The notes under the pieces were generated by a model, which searched no databases, was not told where the DNA came from, and saw only the letters and a program-made list of their open reading frames with translations. Of a stretch of 64,000 nt of DNA, positions 33,871 to 45,807 are shown piece by piece. Each line of letters opens with the position of its first letter. Position 1 is the stretch's first letter. Where the stretch lies: positions 90,730,221-90,794,220 of the forward strand of contig NC_068938.1 of NCBI RefSeq assembly GCF_016801865.2, in the 5' to 3' direction. The DNA is from Culex pipiens pallens (taxonomy: Eukaryota > Arthropoda > Insecta > Diptera > Culicidae). Made by a program: the position numbers and the translations under genes.

Positions 33871-34850
33871 TCGAGCACAGAAACGGAATTCGTATACGAT
33901 TCTAGTTAGATTCTGTTTCAGAAATCGAAATGTATTGACTGGGTACCTTGCAACATCAATTTATGTTGCGCGACATTTTTTGGAAGTGTTGGCAAAAATT
34001 CAGAAAATTTACCAGATTTCGGCTTTAGTGGTACCTTAACAGCTTGACTGCATGTACAAAATCATTCAACTACAAGAAAATGTATTTTGGTATTTTTTGA
34101 TGAGAAATTTTAAACTTGCCTCTGTGACCAGTTTATTGAAATGAGAAAAAAACATGCAGAAATTATGTTTTTCATAACAAATACTGGTTTCAGCTTTTGA
34201 ACAAATGGTAAAGCTTTTTAGTGTTGGTTTTACTCCAAACAACCCAATGTTTTTAAATATTTGAAGCAAGCTTTGAATATATTTTAGCATTTTTTGAGAA
34301 CAAACAATAGAAAGTATTTTTTCAATGATTTTTTTTGTATTATTATGAAACATGATTTAAATTATACGATAAATTAATATCATTCCACAAAAAGTCTTCT
34401 TTTTTTTCACATTTAACCCTCTAACACCTGTAGTTGCACAATCTGCATAATTCTTTTACTGCAAATTGTAATTTCTTTAGTACTAGGTATTCAACCAAAT
34501 GAATTAATTCTTTCTGCACAAATTCGATTTTTATCTCATTTTATCATGGTAAACAAAAACGTAAAAAAATCTCAACTTTAATTTGGAGGTAAGGAGTTAA
34601 TATTGTTAAAGCTTAACTAATTGTAATAATTTAATACTAATTAAGCAAGATCTATTCCCAGTTGCTTCAAAAAATAATATTATCAGAAATAATTCTGATA
34701 TCATAATTTCGGATAATCTGATTAATTATATATAAACCAAACAATACATTTAATTGAACAAAATCATGTTGAGTTTGTTCATTTATTATTTTTCAGACCA
34801 TTTTCAAAAAATAGTTCCAAAAATTTAAGAAAATTTATACTTCCGCTTGA
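33871..34850. other. Right interior of hAT-like element, no gene
   Basis: AT-rich anonymous sequence leading into the CCCGGGAATT-rich right end at 34855. Confidence 0.5.
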
Positions 34851-34967
34851 ATTTTGGGAATTCCCGGGAAATTTACAAATTTCCCGGGAAACGGGAAATA
34901 TTTTTTTTCGGGAAATCCCGGGAATTCCCGGGAAATAATTTCCCGGGACAGGAAATTGGACGCTCTA

Positions 34968-35046
34968 GAGATGGCTGAAACGGTAAAGGCGCTGATTTGT
35001 TGATTCAGAGGTCTCGGTATCGAATTTCGACTTTCTGTTTTTTTTT
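34968..35046 (+). pseudogene. tRNA-like sequence split by the hAT-like element
   Basis: GATGGCTGAAACGGTAAAGG (A-box-like) and GGTATCGAATTTCGAC (B-box-like), followed by a T run. The A-box region overlaps the 8-bp target duplication, so the 7.6-kb element landed inside this unit; its 5' portion is at 27361-27394. Confidence 0.6.
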
Positions 35047-36437
35047 TAATTGAAAATGAGTGAACAAGAGTGAAAAGCACTCAGCCTCGTGCAGTATACT
35101 CCCAGTTCGTTCATTGTAACTTATTACTCTCAGCCCATGTTATTCATGTGACGTGCTGACTTCCCTTCGTTTGGGTGTACTGTCCCCCTCTAACGGAGCA
35201 CAAATGCAACCATAACCGGAGCTCGTATCCACTCAAGTGTCGGTGACTCATCACTGCTACTCGCAGCTGTTTTTGACGACCCCGGGCGGTAACATCCTCT
35301 TCGCGCCCGCGAATTTCCCATTCACGGTGTGCTGCGCGCAGCCAGTCATAAATTGGCGGATAAAAATAGACAGTAAACAAACCACAATTCGCCGCGCGCG
35401 GTGTACGCGATGACGACTTGCCGCGGGCAAAAAAAAACGCACGCCAGGAGCATGCTTACCTGCGCGATAAGTGCGCGGTCTTGACACAGATTCGTTCGTT
35501 CGGTGTGCAAATTCGGGTGTGTGCTGCACGGTTGAGTGACTCCAGAAATGGGCGGGACTTCCCACGCACCGGAGTCATTGTCCCCGCTCCGGGAGTCGTC
35601 TCCTCGGGAGTGTCGGGCTTTTTAATTACGATCGTTGAAGTCCTGCCCCAGGACGAGTGGTAGGGTAGGATGGCGCGGGGTTGAGGAGGTCTCACCTTGA
35701 GTTGTGCATATTTTCTCACCGTCTCGAAAAAGTTGATATCAAAATCAGGTTTTGCAGCCCCGGCCGGCCGGTCGATCCGGTGCACCGTCATAGTCGTTCA
35801 GACGACGGCGGCCTAGAAGACTGAGTGCTCAACCAGCGTGTCTGGTTGGTTGATCCCATCTCCGAGCGCGAAAAGTGGAGGTAGCAGCAGTCTCAGAAGA
35901 AGAAAAAAAAACGAACGAACGAATCTCTTCAATGAATTTGCATATCTCGAGCGATGCAGTCTACTGTTGTAGAGGAATCAGGGGGTGTGAGGACAGGGTA
36001 CTTGTTGCGACGACCATTTGTAGGAGGACGCTCTCCAACAGGTGCGCTTGACACGGTCCATCCGCCACCAAGCAGGTGATGAAGATTTTATTATTAAATT
36101 GTAGGTAATTTTGATTGTCGGCAATTTGTTTCACCACTTGGGGCTCGCAATTTCATTGTTTTGTGAGTTCGATGGGCGGCAACGCGCGGGGGTGGACCTG
36201 TCAACTCTGAGCTGAGATTGATGGCGTTGGGTTGTACACTGCGGCACAAGTGTGAACCAGGTAATTAGAAGTGGCGGAGGGATGGTAATTTTGGCGCCCC
36301 CGGCAACTTAACGAGCGAGGCAAATCCACTGAAAAACATCTTCAATCAGGAATTAAAATGAAGACCATAGATTGGCAAAGTAACGCCAAAACAATCTGAT
36401 ATCCTAACCCCTTTTAAAAAATAACTCCAATAATCTG
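35047..36437. other. No gene seen; probably unique intronic sequence
   Basis: GC-richer region (35150-36330) with overlapping frames on both strands but no recognisable domain. A candidate regulatory island by composition only. Confidence 0.4.
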
Positions 36438-36656
36438 CACAGAATTTTTTTTTTGTAAATTTGGAAGATTTAATTTTGGAAGGTGGAATATTACCTCTTT
36501 TATGATGTAATTTTACCTCAATTTAGACAGAAAAAGTGACATTACACCATAAAAGTGGTAAAAATACACATTTTCAGAGGTAAAATTACACATTTTTTCG
36601 GACATAAAAGATGTACCCCTTCCCAGATGTAATATTACCATGATTTTTTTTCTGTG
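36438..36656. mobile_element. 220-bp MITE family M220, copy 2
   Basis: Inverted orientation relative to copy 1. Begins CACAGAATTTTTTTT, ends CCATGATTTTTTTTCTGTG. Shares GAGGTAAAATTACACATTTT and GATGTACCCCTTCCCAGATG with the family. Confidence 0.85.
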
Positions 36657-36745
36657 TATACATTTTAATGAAAAAAGAAGTGAAATTAACAGAATACAAT
36701 TCAAAATACGTTTTCAAAGCTTTTTTTAGTGATTTATGGATTTAG

Positions 36746-37912
36746 CAGGGTGGCAACTCAAGTCGGGAAAAAAATCGGGAAAGCCGGGAAAAAGTCGGGA
36801 ATTTGCGAAAATCCGCCAAAAATCTGAAAAAGTCGAGAATTTGTGATTTTTTGTCAAAAAGTCGGGAATTCCAAGCATATCTGTTTGAATATTATTTCCG
36901 ACCTTTGAATAATTTTATAATATTGATTATAATAGTTTAAATTTAATTTCACTCAATTCGTCTTTAGTATCTAACTTTTAATTCAAGGTTTCTTTCACTA
37001 TTTCAATCTATTTGAGAGTGGAAAGCCTATTTGAAACATAAGAAATTCTAATAAATTTGACACAGATTTTCATAATATTTTTTTTATGAATCAAATGATT
37101 TTCATTTACTTTTGTTTATCAAACAAGAGGTAACATTGTACTTCAAAAACAATAACAAACGTAATGAAAAACTAATATGAAAATAGAGCCTAATTTCAAC
37201 TATTATGGCTAGAGTAAAGTTTTTGTTCTTGTTATGGTAATGGTCACATAGCTTGAATATAAGAAAAAAAAACGATGCCAACATAATTTTTTTTAATTAA
37301 TAAACTAAATTAATGAATTTATTTCAAACATTTGTTTTTCCAAATGTTTCCCTTAAAATAGTATTAAATAAAATCCAATCGTTTTTCGGTCTAAATGGAA
37401 ATGAAATACTTTTTACACGTTATTTAAACATGAAAAAATATAGAAATTGCTAAACAAAAATCCAAGGAATTTAGGTTTGCCGATGCCGGTGTGCTCTTTT
37501 GTACTAAGCTTGCTGGGATTCCTATCTAGATAGAACAAAAGAGCACACGGGCATCGTTATGTTATCACAAATATGTTTTAAGAATTTGTCTCTTCAAACA
37601 TTTCGCTTAAAATATGTGGTAAAACATGGAATGTTATCAAACTGATGTTTTCTTTACAAAAAATAATATTATATATTTAGATAAACATTGGAAAATTAAA
37701 TATCAAAATTTACAATGTTAAGAAGGGAACTTGGCGGAAACAATTTTTAAGCGAAATCCTAGATATTTTGATTTTTTGATAATCATGTTTAAATCTTTGA
37801 TAAAAAAAATTAGGATAAAATTTTAAATAAAGTTATTTTTAACTTTTGCCATGTTTTTTTTTTTTTTTTTGAAAGTCGGGAATTTGAAAATGGGATTTGA
37901 GAGGTCATCCTG
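36746..37912. mobile_element. hAT-like element, about 1.17 kb, AT-rich interior
   Basis: Ends CAGGGTGGCAACTCAA and (right, reverse complement) CAGGATGACCTCTCAA. AGTCGGGAA-type repeats lie near both ends. A shifted 8-bp flank pair GATTTAGC / GATTTCGG is a weak duplication. The interior lacks coding capacity and contains a small hairpin. Confidence 0.6.
37481..37556. repeat. Short hairpin, 22-bp arms
   Basis: CGATGCCGGTGTGCTCTTTT pairs with AAAAGAGCACACGGGCATCG with one mismatch, around a ~32-nt loop. Could be a tiny MITE or a pre-miRNA-like hairpin. Confidence 0.7.
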
Positions 37913-37958
37913 ATTTCGGCTCATTTTAAAATATGTTTTATGTTAACGAATATCTCAA

Positions 37959-38105
37959 ACCTGTTCGACCTTTTGTCTTTTCGACGTTGTGTCCATTCGA
38001 CCTTTTGTTCACTTTCGACTTTTTGTCCATTCCACCTTTTGTCTATTCGACCTTTTGGCATTCGACCTTCTGTCTATTCGACCTTATGTCTGTCAACCTT
38101 TTGTT
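37959..38105 (+). repeat. TTCGACCTTTTGTC repeat cluster
   Basis: About nine imperfect copies of TTCGACCTTTTGTC in tandem. It resembles the subterminal repeats of the elements at 47068 and 2797 in layout, but no inverted partner was found, so it may be one orphan transposon end. Confidence 0.65.
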
Positions 38106-39310
38106 ATACATTCCTAAAAAATTGTTACAACAAAAAAGATTTGCTTACATCGAGATTAAAACCAGAGCTCTTTAGATAAGAGTTACCAATGTACGGCCAG
38201 CCCTACTCTTGTAAAGTTTACCGCAGAGATGATTCGTTGAACTGTTTTCAATTTAAAGCACAATGTGTCGAATTACATAACAAATCCGGTTTTACAACAG
38301 TGGAGGATCATCTGTAATTCAATGTTTTGAACGGATAGTGGCATTCGCTGTCAAAGATTTTCCCTTTCAAATGTACAATTTAAACTTGGACGTACTATAG
38401 AATCTTGAATGCTCTTCTCTTCACAACTTCGAACGTGAGTTCCAGTTCGCTTCGTGTGAAAATCACCATCCCACTTGTATCTCTCCCCTCTCCAATTTAA
38501 AATTTCAAAATTTCCAGCCAGAACACGACTCCCGGTTTTGCGCTAATGACTGCACGTAAATCACTGCTCCAGGAGGTCGAGCAAAAAACCCCAGCCCGTT
38601 CGCTCCAGTTAGCCCCCAACGCGCGCGCGCGTGTACGTAATTTATGGTGAACTTTTGGACAGCTGAAGAATCGGCGTTGGCTCCATATGCACTTCTTGCC
38701 GTCGACTCCCGAGTCTGACCTTTCGGGTGTGGTCACCACCACCGCCGACCACGCCGGTCTTGATGATTTAATTATCTCTGGGTAGACACCCCGAGAGTCC
38801 CGAGAGGGTATTTTTTTAGCTTCTACCCAGTGTGCGGAACCGTCTTCGGCGTATGGCTTCCTTAAAGGTACACCGAGCCTGTCCCCCATCACCCCATCTA
38901 GCACGCACACACCCCGTAGTGGAATTATTTACGAGGTTACATACTAATTTATTTATTTATTCGCTATAGAGTTCCTTTTCTTTCGCCCGGGCAAGGTTCC
39001 CCCCTCGGTACACACTTATTTGAATGCGCCGCCGTTCAAAGGAACTGCAACATTGTAACACATAGTACGGACGGGTGGCAGCAGGGCTGCCGGCGACCCG
39101 AGCGGAACGTCCCTGAACGACGGCGAAGTCGGTTGGCTATCTCCACCGCCGCATCGCCGAGATGCGCTTTTCTCTCTGCACAGTTGCACTTTTGTAATGC
39201 GTTTGCGAGTGTCCATCCCTTGGTTCATCAATAGATTTCATTGCATTGCAGAATAATTAGGATTTTATACAGATTTGTGACAGACTTTTGTTACAAGACA
39301 GAGCACCAAA
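38106..39310. other. No gene seen
   Basis: Mixed, partly GC-rich intronic sequence. The minus-strand frame 38497-38910 has no recognisable domain. Confidence 0.4.
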
Positions 39311-41490
39311 TAGACGCCCTTGTTTACGTAGATATCGTTTAACTCACTGCCATGCAATTCGCGCTAAAGTACTTCGATAGAGATTTACATAGACGCCCTT
39401 GTTTGAATTGATATCTTCTTCAATTCTGCTAACAGGATAAATGAATTCGCATCGAATTTCAGAGCCAATGGACACCACTTCAACTTTTTATAAGATCTGC
39501 AAAAAGGAGTTAAAAATAAGACATCCCATTTAAAGCGGTGGTCTGCTTCAAGAGTAGTCGAAGGAGCGCAGGAGGGGTAAAGTTAAAACAAATGACGCAG
39601 AATGCTGCTGCAATTGTAAATGATGTGTTAAAAGCTGTTACTCTGGCTCCAGCAGTGTTCGCGGCTGGTCGTAAACCGCGCTCCTTTACAACGTTCGTGT
39701 AAGCCGGAGGGGTCGCTGGCAGCACTGCTGCCAGACGAGAGCCCGGGACAATGTGTCTGGGAAGAGATATTTCTTCATTTATTATCATTGACGACCACCG
39801 ACTTTGAGAATTGAACACAAACGAGCCGTTTGTTCTCCCCCCAAAGACAGCACGCGCGCGCAATTGAACTGTCAGCGATGTACAATTTCTTGAAAAACGG
39901 CTGCACGCCAACAACTGCAATGGAGGATTACGGGTTGCGCTCAAAAATTTGCATAACCTTTCCCTCGGTGGGAATGTTGGCCACCGCGACTTGTCGCGGC
40001 TCGATTCCTGCGTTGATTGCCGGTAGACGGCTTTGACGACCCAATTCTTGACCAGGGACAATCGGCGAACGTGATGTACGCGGCGCTCTGTAGAGCTTGG
40101 CGTCGTCTAGCGAAGCGACTAGGTCAACCATGGTCAAAACTATAAACACACTGGTAGACAGACATACACATACGAGCAGGTTCTAGTTCGAGTCATCGCC
40201 AGAGATCAGTTGCATCCAGCTGGGTAGCGCAATAACAATGCACCCTGACCATATTTAGAGATTACGAACGTTCAACTAGTGTCTGCTGGTGAGTGTGTGC
40301 GACTGCAATGCAAAACATTCCGTGACACCGTCGAGACTACACGGACAGAAATCTGTATTGATTGATTAATTTGAAAGGCGAGGTCAAATTCAACAAAAAT
40401 TGTAACAGACAGAAAATAGACGCCCTTGTTCACATTCAAATCTTTTTGAGTACTGCAAACTGAAACCATCAACTTCTTTTAAAAGTTCGTTAGAAGTTCT
40501 GTGAAAGAGTAGCGACATTGGCTTCAAATTCACTCAAATTTAAACAAATGAAGTATCACATAGACGCCCTTGTTCACATTGATAAACTCTTAAGTACTTT
40601 AAACTGAAAACGTCAACTTCTCTGACAAGACAAGCTGCCGATGCCGATTTCTCTCCGTGCACCCCTAGCTACACTCTAGCTTACACTAATCCGGCTCGCG
40701 CTGGAAAGTGATTAATCTTTAATGACCTCACCCCCGGCGCTCGGCAGCTGTTTTTTGCGCGAGTGTATACAGAGATTCTGTGCAACCGCTGATTCTCGAG
40801 CTCGCGAAAATCTAGGTCTCCAGCTGTTGAATCACGTCATCCGGCTAGCCTGCAGTAGCAACAGCCGATGATAGAGTGGTCTTGGCATTTGAAATTTTGT
40901 GAAAGATCACGCGCAATTGTAAACAAATGCACTGTTGTTGCGCTACAGGTTTCGGGTCTTGCGATGACATCAGCTGGGAGTTCAACTCCTGGGACTTTGC
41001 GACGACGTATTGACTTTGTTGGAACCACAAAAACGTAAGGTTCCACTATTGTATGCAAACGTGCGCCGCCCGATTGCATATTGATGACCGCCTGACGACT
41101 CTATCCGTCCGTCACCGGCTGATCAATTGTCAGTGCCAGGTCACCGTGTGTGGCATTTGAGGCGGGGGGATTTGCATTGTCCCGCACTTTTGGACATGAC
41201 CCCAGCTCGTGAGCACATGACTTGATCGCGTGCGCAAGCGAAAGTTTGGAGCAGATTGTGGCGGTTTTTTGTTACAATTAGACGCCCTTGTTTACGTAGA
41301 TATTCTTTACTTGTTCGCAGAATCTATCGCGAGAGTTTCGTTCTACCATGTAGTTTGGGACAAATTACTAAGAGTTGTCGCATTATTTCTGTTTTGCTCA
41401 ATACTTACAAGCCAATGATTCGTATAGACGCCCTTGCTCAGATTGATATCTCCTTCTGTACAGCAAACTGGATAAGCCAACTTCTCTGAC
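39311..41490 (+). repeat. Three loci with paired TAGACGCCCTTGTT motifs
   Basis: TAGACGCCCTTG starts at 39311 and 39390, 40417 and 40561, 41279 and 41425. Pair spacings are 79, 144 and 146 bp. Each is followed by variants of TTACGTAGATATC or CACATTGATA, and several second copies are trailed by CAACTTCTCTGACAA. Intervening DNA is anonymous; a minus-strand 183-codon frame (39510-40061) has no recognisable domain. Confidence 0.72.
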
Positions 41491-42344
41491 AACTTTGACC
41501 AACTGTGGATACCGCGCCCTCAAGTAGGTCATTGTTGTCCAATTATTATCTACGACTTAAGATCCCAGTTTACAACGGGGTGCGCAAAACGCCCGAGATC
41601 AAGATCAAGGTACAACGACTTGCGCTCTACGACTCTGGAATGCTCAATCGCTGCTAGCGCGCGTTGCATTCAATAGAGACATTAACATTCCCTGAATTGT
41701 GGCATATCTAATTCAATTAGTGATTCACGACGCTGCGCGCCATTTAGAACCAGTCCGCGAGAATTACGCGCCGTTCTCGGTCGCGCCGTGCTGAAATTTC
41801 AAAGTAATTAAGCGGAATTAATTTCTTTACGCGAGGTTTCCTCCTTCTCCTCCTCCCCGTCTACAGTAGTAGTGCAGCTGATTAAGGGGCGGTTAACCCT
41901 CGAATGTCGCAAATTTGTCTCATTTTTTGGAATGAAATTAGTTTTCAATTTCTTGACGTCAACGCTTCAAACCGAGTATTGCGAATTCCAACCAAAGTAT
42001 TGCAAGTGTCCACCAAACTTTCCGCCACAACCCCGCAGAGGGTTAACGAATCACCAGCTCTGAAAAACTGCATTTTTGCGAGCCGACTCGCTCGCGTGCA
42101 TCAGGTGTGTGGCCAGACGAATCTGGCGTCGAACAAAAATGAATGAAAATCACGCGGTTTTTCATTCAGTCGCGCGAGCGAGGGTGCGCGCACTCGGTAG
42201 TAAATACAACAGCGACACTGAGGACTGGTAGTAATATCGCGGCTGCAGACATCAATGAGCGATGACGGGGTTGGTGCTTGGTGGTCGTTGAATGCAGAGA
42301 GTGATGTGGCAGTTAGAAATGGACTAAGCTAAGATATCTCAGGC
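41491..42344. other. No gene seen
   Basis: Anonymous, partly GC-rich sequence with no recognisable domain or RNA. Confidence 0.4.
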
Positions 42345-42640
42345 TCATGCTAAAAATAATACTTGCGCAAAAAAACCCGTTGATAACGGGGCTCGATACC
42401 AGAATCTTCGACCTTGCAAATCGATGCCTTTACAGTATCGGCCATCACGACACAAAGAATTTGTTGAGGTTCAACGCCAATGAACGTCACTATGTGGTTA
42501 TGAACAGATCAACAGATCAGTGGACATTGTGCTCTCAATGTTACCAAAATTCTCTCAAACCAAATCGAGACCATTTTACTCTCAACCGTTTTCCACACTC
42601 GAAAGAGCAACAAACTGAGAGGAAAATGCTCTCAAACGGG
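42345..42640 (-). mobile_element. Family T2 MITE with tRNA-like core, copy 4
   Basis: The minus-strand core at 42375-42451 has TGATGGCCGATACTGTAAAG and GGTATCGAGCCCCG. The right flank has CTCTCAAACCAAATCGAGAC and TTTTACTCTCAACCG, and ends with GAGAGGAAAATGCTCTCAAA. Confidence 0.68.
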
Positions 42641-42650
42641 TAGTCTAGTA

Positions 42651-42867
42651 CACAATAAAAAACCATGGTAATATTACATCTGGGAAGGGGTACATCTTTT
42701 ATGTCAGAAAAAAGGTGTAATTTTACCTCTGGAAATGTGTAATTTTACCACATTTCTGGTGTAATGTAACTTTTTCAGTCTAAATTGAAGTAAAATTACA
42801 TCATAAAAGAGGTAATATTCAACCTTCCAAAATTACAGCTTCCAAATTTACATAATTTTTTGCTGTG
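42651..42867. mobile_element. 220-bp MITE family M220, copy 3
   Basis: CACAATAAAAAACCATGG start, TTTTTTGCTGTG end, TA on both sides. Shares CATCTGGGAAGGGGTACATC and the other family landmarks. Confidence 0.87.
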
Positions 42868-43679
42868 TAATATTGTATAAATACAGAGAATAAGCAACTT
42901 TACCGTTGAGAGCATTTTACTCTTAGGTGAAATCTTCGGCGCTGACAGCTCACAATCCAAATCGAGAGCATTTTACCCTCGGCGTTATGCGCAGTAGATC
43001 AGCCGAGTTCACGTGTGATAGAGTTTGATATTCGTTCTCACATAAAAAATAGTCGTTATTTTTACTCCGTCCCTTAATTGCAACGCCGTAAAACTGATCG
43101 CCCTTATCCCAGCGCGGACAATGGATCGCATTAATGCTGCTTTAATGCTTGCTAGCCGGCAACTTGCATCGCTCGTTTAGGCAAATTATTCGATATTAAT
43201 TTAGCGTTATTTTTCTTCAGCTCAGTGTCATGAACCATGTGGATGAATGTGTTATGGAGCTGCGGCTAATTGCACTTTATGAAAGCCGGGAGGCCTTCGG
43301 TTTTATGAAGCTGTTAAAAATTCAACGTGGCTCGACCAGATGCTATCAAGAGCGCCGCGAAACTTGATAGCATGTAATCTGGCCCCAACATGCAACCAGC
43401 TTCAGAGTTGAAAAAGCATAAAATTTGTAGTACCGCCCGCGCCAGCTAAAGTATTCTTCCGTTCATTTGCATTTCATAATTTGATTCTCGAAAAGAGAGG
43501 AAGAACGAAAAAACGAACACCTCTCTCGTTCGGATTGTGCACTTGAATATCGGTTGCCACCGCCGCCGCCATTCATAATGAATTGGCTTTCCCGGGCTGT
43601 ATCGCATCCGATCTCCAGACACATAGCTACATAGCTTGAGGGTACAGGGAGCGTTTGTTGCCCTACCTTGCACAACAGC
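42868..43679. other. T2-like fragment, then no gene seen
   Basis: 42900-42985 contains GAGCATTTTACTCTTAGG and AATCGAGAGCATTTTACC, fragments of T2 flanks without a tRNA-like core. The remainder is anonymous. Confidence 0.45.
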
Positions 43680-43840
43680 AGACGGTCGAGAGTAAAATGC
43701 TCTCGATTTGATTTGAGAGAGTCCTGCTAGCCGATACTGTAACGGCACGATATTGCAAGTCAATGATTGCGGGATCGAAGCCAGAAATCAAATGATCTCA
43801 ATTCTGATTGAGAGCTCTATTCTCTCAATGAATGCTTTGG
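43680..43840 (+). mobile_element. Family T2 MITE with tRNA-like core, copy 5
   Basis: Opposite orientation to copies 1-4. GACGGTCGAGAGTAAAATGC and CTCGATTTGATTTGAGAG lead into GCTAGCCGATACTGTAACGG (A-box-like) and GCGGGATCGAAGCC (B-box-like). It ends near TTGAGAGCTCTATTCTCTCA. Confidence 0.68.
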
Positions 43841-44643
43841 GTTCAGTATCAATCACACTACCCTAGCCGCTCTTAAAAACCAAACTGCCCACGATTTGTC
43901 GGCAATGCATCATGCAATCCGCCCATCAACCCACTTTCCCACTGCACGTTCTATACCTAACCTCACCCCTCGTCTCTCGCCCGCCAACCTACCAACAGAT
44001 GACTGGGCCTTATGATGTGCACTTCTCCGGTGTTTCCTATACCCAGTACTATACACTCTATGCATAAAACGATGTACGATTCCGTGCCACGATATGAAAA
44101 ATCATGAATGAAATTTGCGTGTTTTGTTGCCCTCCTCCTCCTATACGTTTGTGTTAGTAGCTCTCTTTCCACCCTCGAGTGCCATTGTCTTAACGACCTT
44201 ATGCGTATGAGACGTGTCCGGCAGGCATCACCCACACGCAACTTTTCCTTACCCACTCTGGAAGATGCAGCGGAAAATTACGGGCCGCAAATTGGAAATA
44301 AATTGCATTTCCGACTTGGCCATCTTCAAGACAGCACTGACTAGGAGGGCAAACAAAAGGTCTTGCATTTTTTCAATTACTCGGTTCTGTTTGAAGATTT
44401 TATTAACTCTGACAGAGGTTGGTAAGATGGATGTTGAAAATAGCTGAATCTTTTGTGGCGTAAAATTGTCGCTGTTCCCTGACAAGATGAAACGTCCTAC
44501 ACCCAGAACTGGGCATCGGCATACGAGAGGATAAAGAGCACGGTTCGGTAGTAAAATGGTACTGTGTGCGGACGGAGAGGATAAATCCCGAAATTAACGA
44601 GAGTACTTTACTCATAGGTTCATTTTCCAAAAAAGTTCATCTA
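43841..44643. other. No gene seen
   Basis: Anonymous sequence. Frames at 43963-44344 on both strands lack recognisable domains. GAGAGTACTTTACTCATAGG at about 44600 is T2-like. Confidence 0.4.
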
Positions 44644-44864
44644 CACAGAAAAAAATTGTGTAAATTTGGAAGCTTTAATTTTGGAAGGTTGAATATTACC
44701 TCTTTTATGACGTAATTTTACCTCAATTAGGACTGAAAAAGTGACATTACACCAGAAAAGTGGTAAAAATACACATTTTCAGAGGTAAAATTACACATTT
44801 TTTCTGACATAAAAGATGTACCCCTTCCCAGATGTAATATTACCATGATTTTTTTTTTTCTGTG
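44644..44864. mobile_element. 220-bp MITE family M220, copy 4
   Basis: Perfect TA on both sides (44642-44643, 44865-44866). CACAGAAAAAAATTGTG start and TTTTTTTTTTCTGTG end. Same orientation as copies 2 and 5. Confidence 0.88.
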
Positions 44865-44881
44865 TATCAAAAAAAAAAAAA

Positions 44882-44955
44882 GTACCGGTACCGAGACTTG
44901 AACCCAAGACCTTCGGCTCATTGAACCATGCCTTTGCCGTATGGGCCACCATGGT
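44882..44955 (-). pseudogene. tRNA-like core (T2-like), copy 6
   Basis: The minus strand reads CATGGTGGCCCATACGGCAA, then GGTTCAATGAGCC and GGTCTTGGGTTCAAGTCTCG, giving the most canonical A/B-box pair of the cluster. T2-like flank text (CTTTACTCACGC, TTTCGAGAGGACTATCC) follows to about 45240. Confidence 0.62.
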
Positions 44956-45565
44956 TCGGTGACTAAGTGGTGGTCATTTGTCCATATAAGCCACTCAATA
45001 GGATGAACTGTTTCAATGAACGAATGAGCACAAGATCCTCTGTAATTATTAAGTCAAATGTAATTACAAAAGCCGACTCGGTCCTAACCAGGTCCCAGTA
45101 CCGAAAAGGACCTAATAAAAATAATTTTATGAAAAAAAAAAAAAAAAAAAATGAACGAATGAACACGCAAGAGGTCTTTACTCACGCAAAATAGTACTTT
45201 CCTCACGTTTCTTTTCGAGAGGACTATCCCCTCGGTCTTTAACTTTGGGTGTATGCTTAATTTAAAAAGGGTATAAAGCAGTTGGTCATCTCATTCACAA
45301 CACCCACAGCTGATGGTTGAGAGTAAACGATTTGGAAGGAGAGAATGATTTTGACATCAAAGAATCAAAAAGATTGACGATTTGCTTAAAATCGTGTGTT
45401 ATAGATCATAGTCCAGACCACGAACGAGCCTCCACAACAGAACTGAAATTAATTGAAACTTTTCGCTTTCCATTATAAGACTGAATTGTATGGGTTACTT
45501 AGCCTAAATCCCAAATGTAAGCTAGATTTGACGAAAACTGGAGTAATCCAAGCCAAGATTTTGTA
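44956..45565. other. No gene seen; T2-like flank and anonymous sequence
   Basis: Includes an A run near 45133-45151 and short T2-like motifs. No coding domain. Confidence 0.4.
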
Positions 45566-45805
45566 GGGGAACTATACCCTTTTTAAGCCTATTTCTATTA
45601 TCGGCCTATCAGCACTTTGATCATGAATTACAGCTTTCATAAAGTGTTTTAGACTGTTACAAAGTAATAAATAGCTCAAATAAAAGTGAGCAAGCATCTC
45701 TCCATTGTTGATACATCTGAAAATGTTGATTTAATAGCGGAAAACGGCAAAAATGATGAGAATTGGTCGAATGGCTTAGAGTGATTAAAATGGGTATATT
45801 TCCCC
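45566..45805. mobile_element. MITE, 240 bp, TIR GGGGAACTATACCC
   Basis: Left end GGGGAACTATACCC and right end GGGTATATTTCCCC are reverse complements with one mismatch. TA on both sides (45564-45565, 45806-45807). Confidence 0.85.
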
Positions 45806-45807
45806 TA

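Larger units (their letters stand above)
27395..34967. mobile_element. hAT-like non-autonomous element, 7.57 kb, with captured arrays
   Basis: Terminal inverted repeats TAGAGCGTCCAATTTCC at both ends, flanked by a perfect 8-bp duplication GAGATGGC (27387-27394 and 34968-34975), as expected for hAT transposition. Both subterminal regions are packed with CCCGGGAATTCCCGGG-type palindromes. No transposase frame was recognised. Inside are a 2.2-kb foldback, a 97-bp degenerate repeat, three octanucleotide arrays and a 144-bp repeat array. Joining the flanks recreates a tRNA-like sequence that the element interrupted. Confidence 0.85.

Noticed and set aside
39510..40061. Minus-strand 183-codon open frame
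   Set aside because: No domain, arginine/serine-rich chance composition, and competing frames on the other strand.
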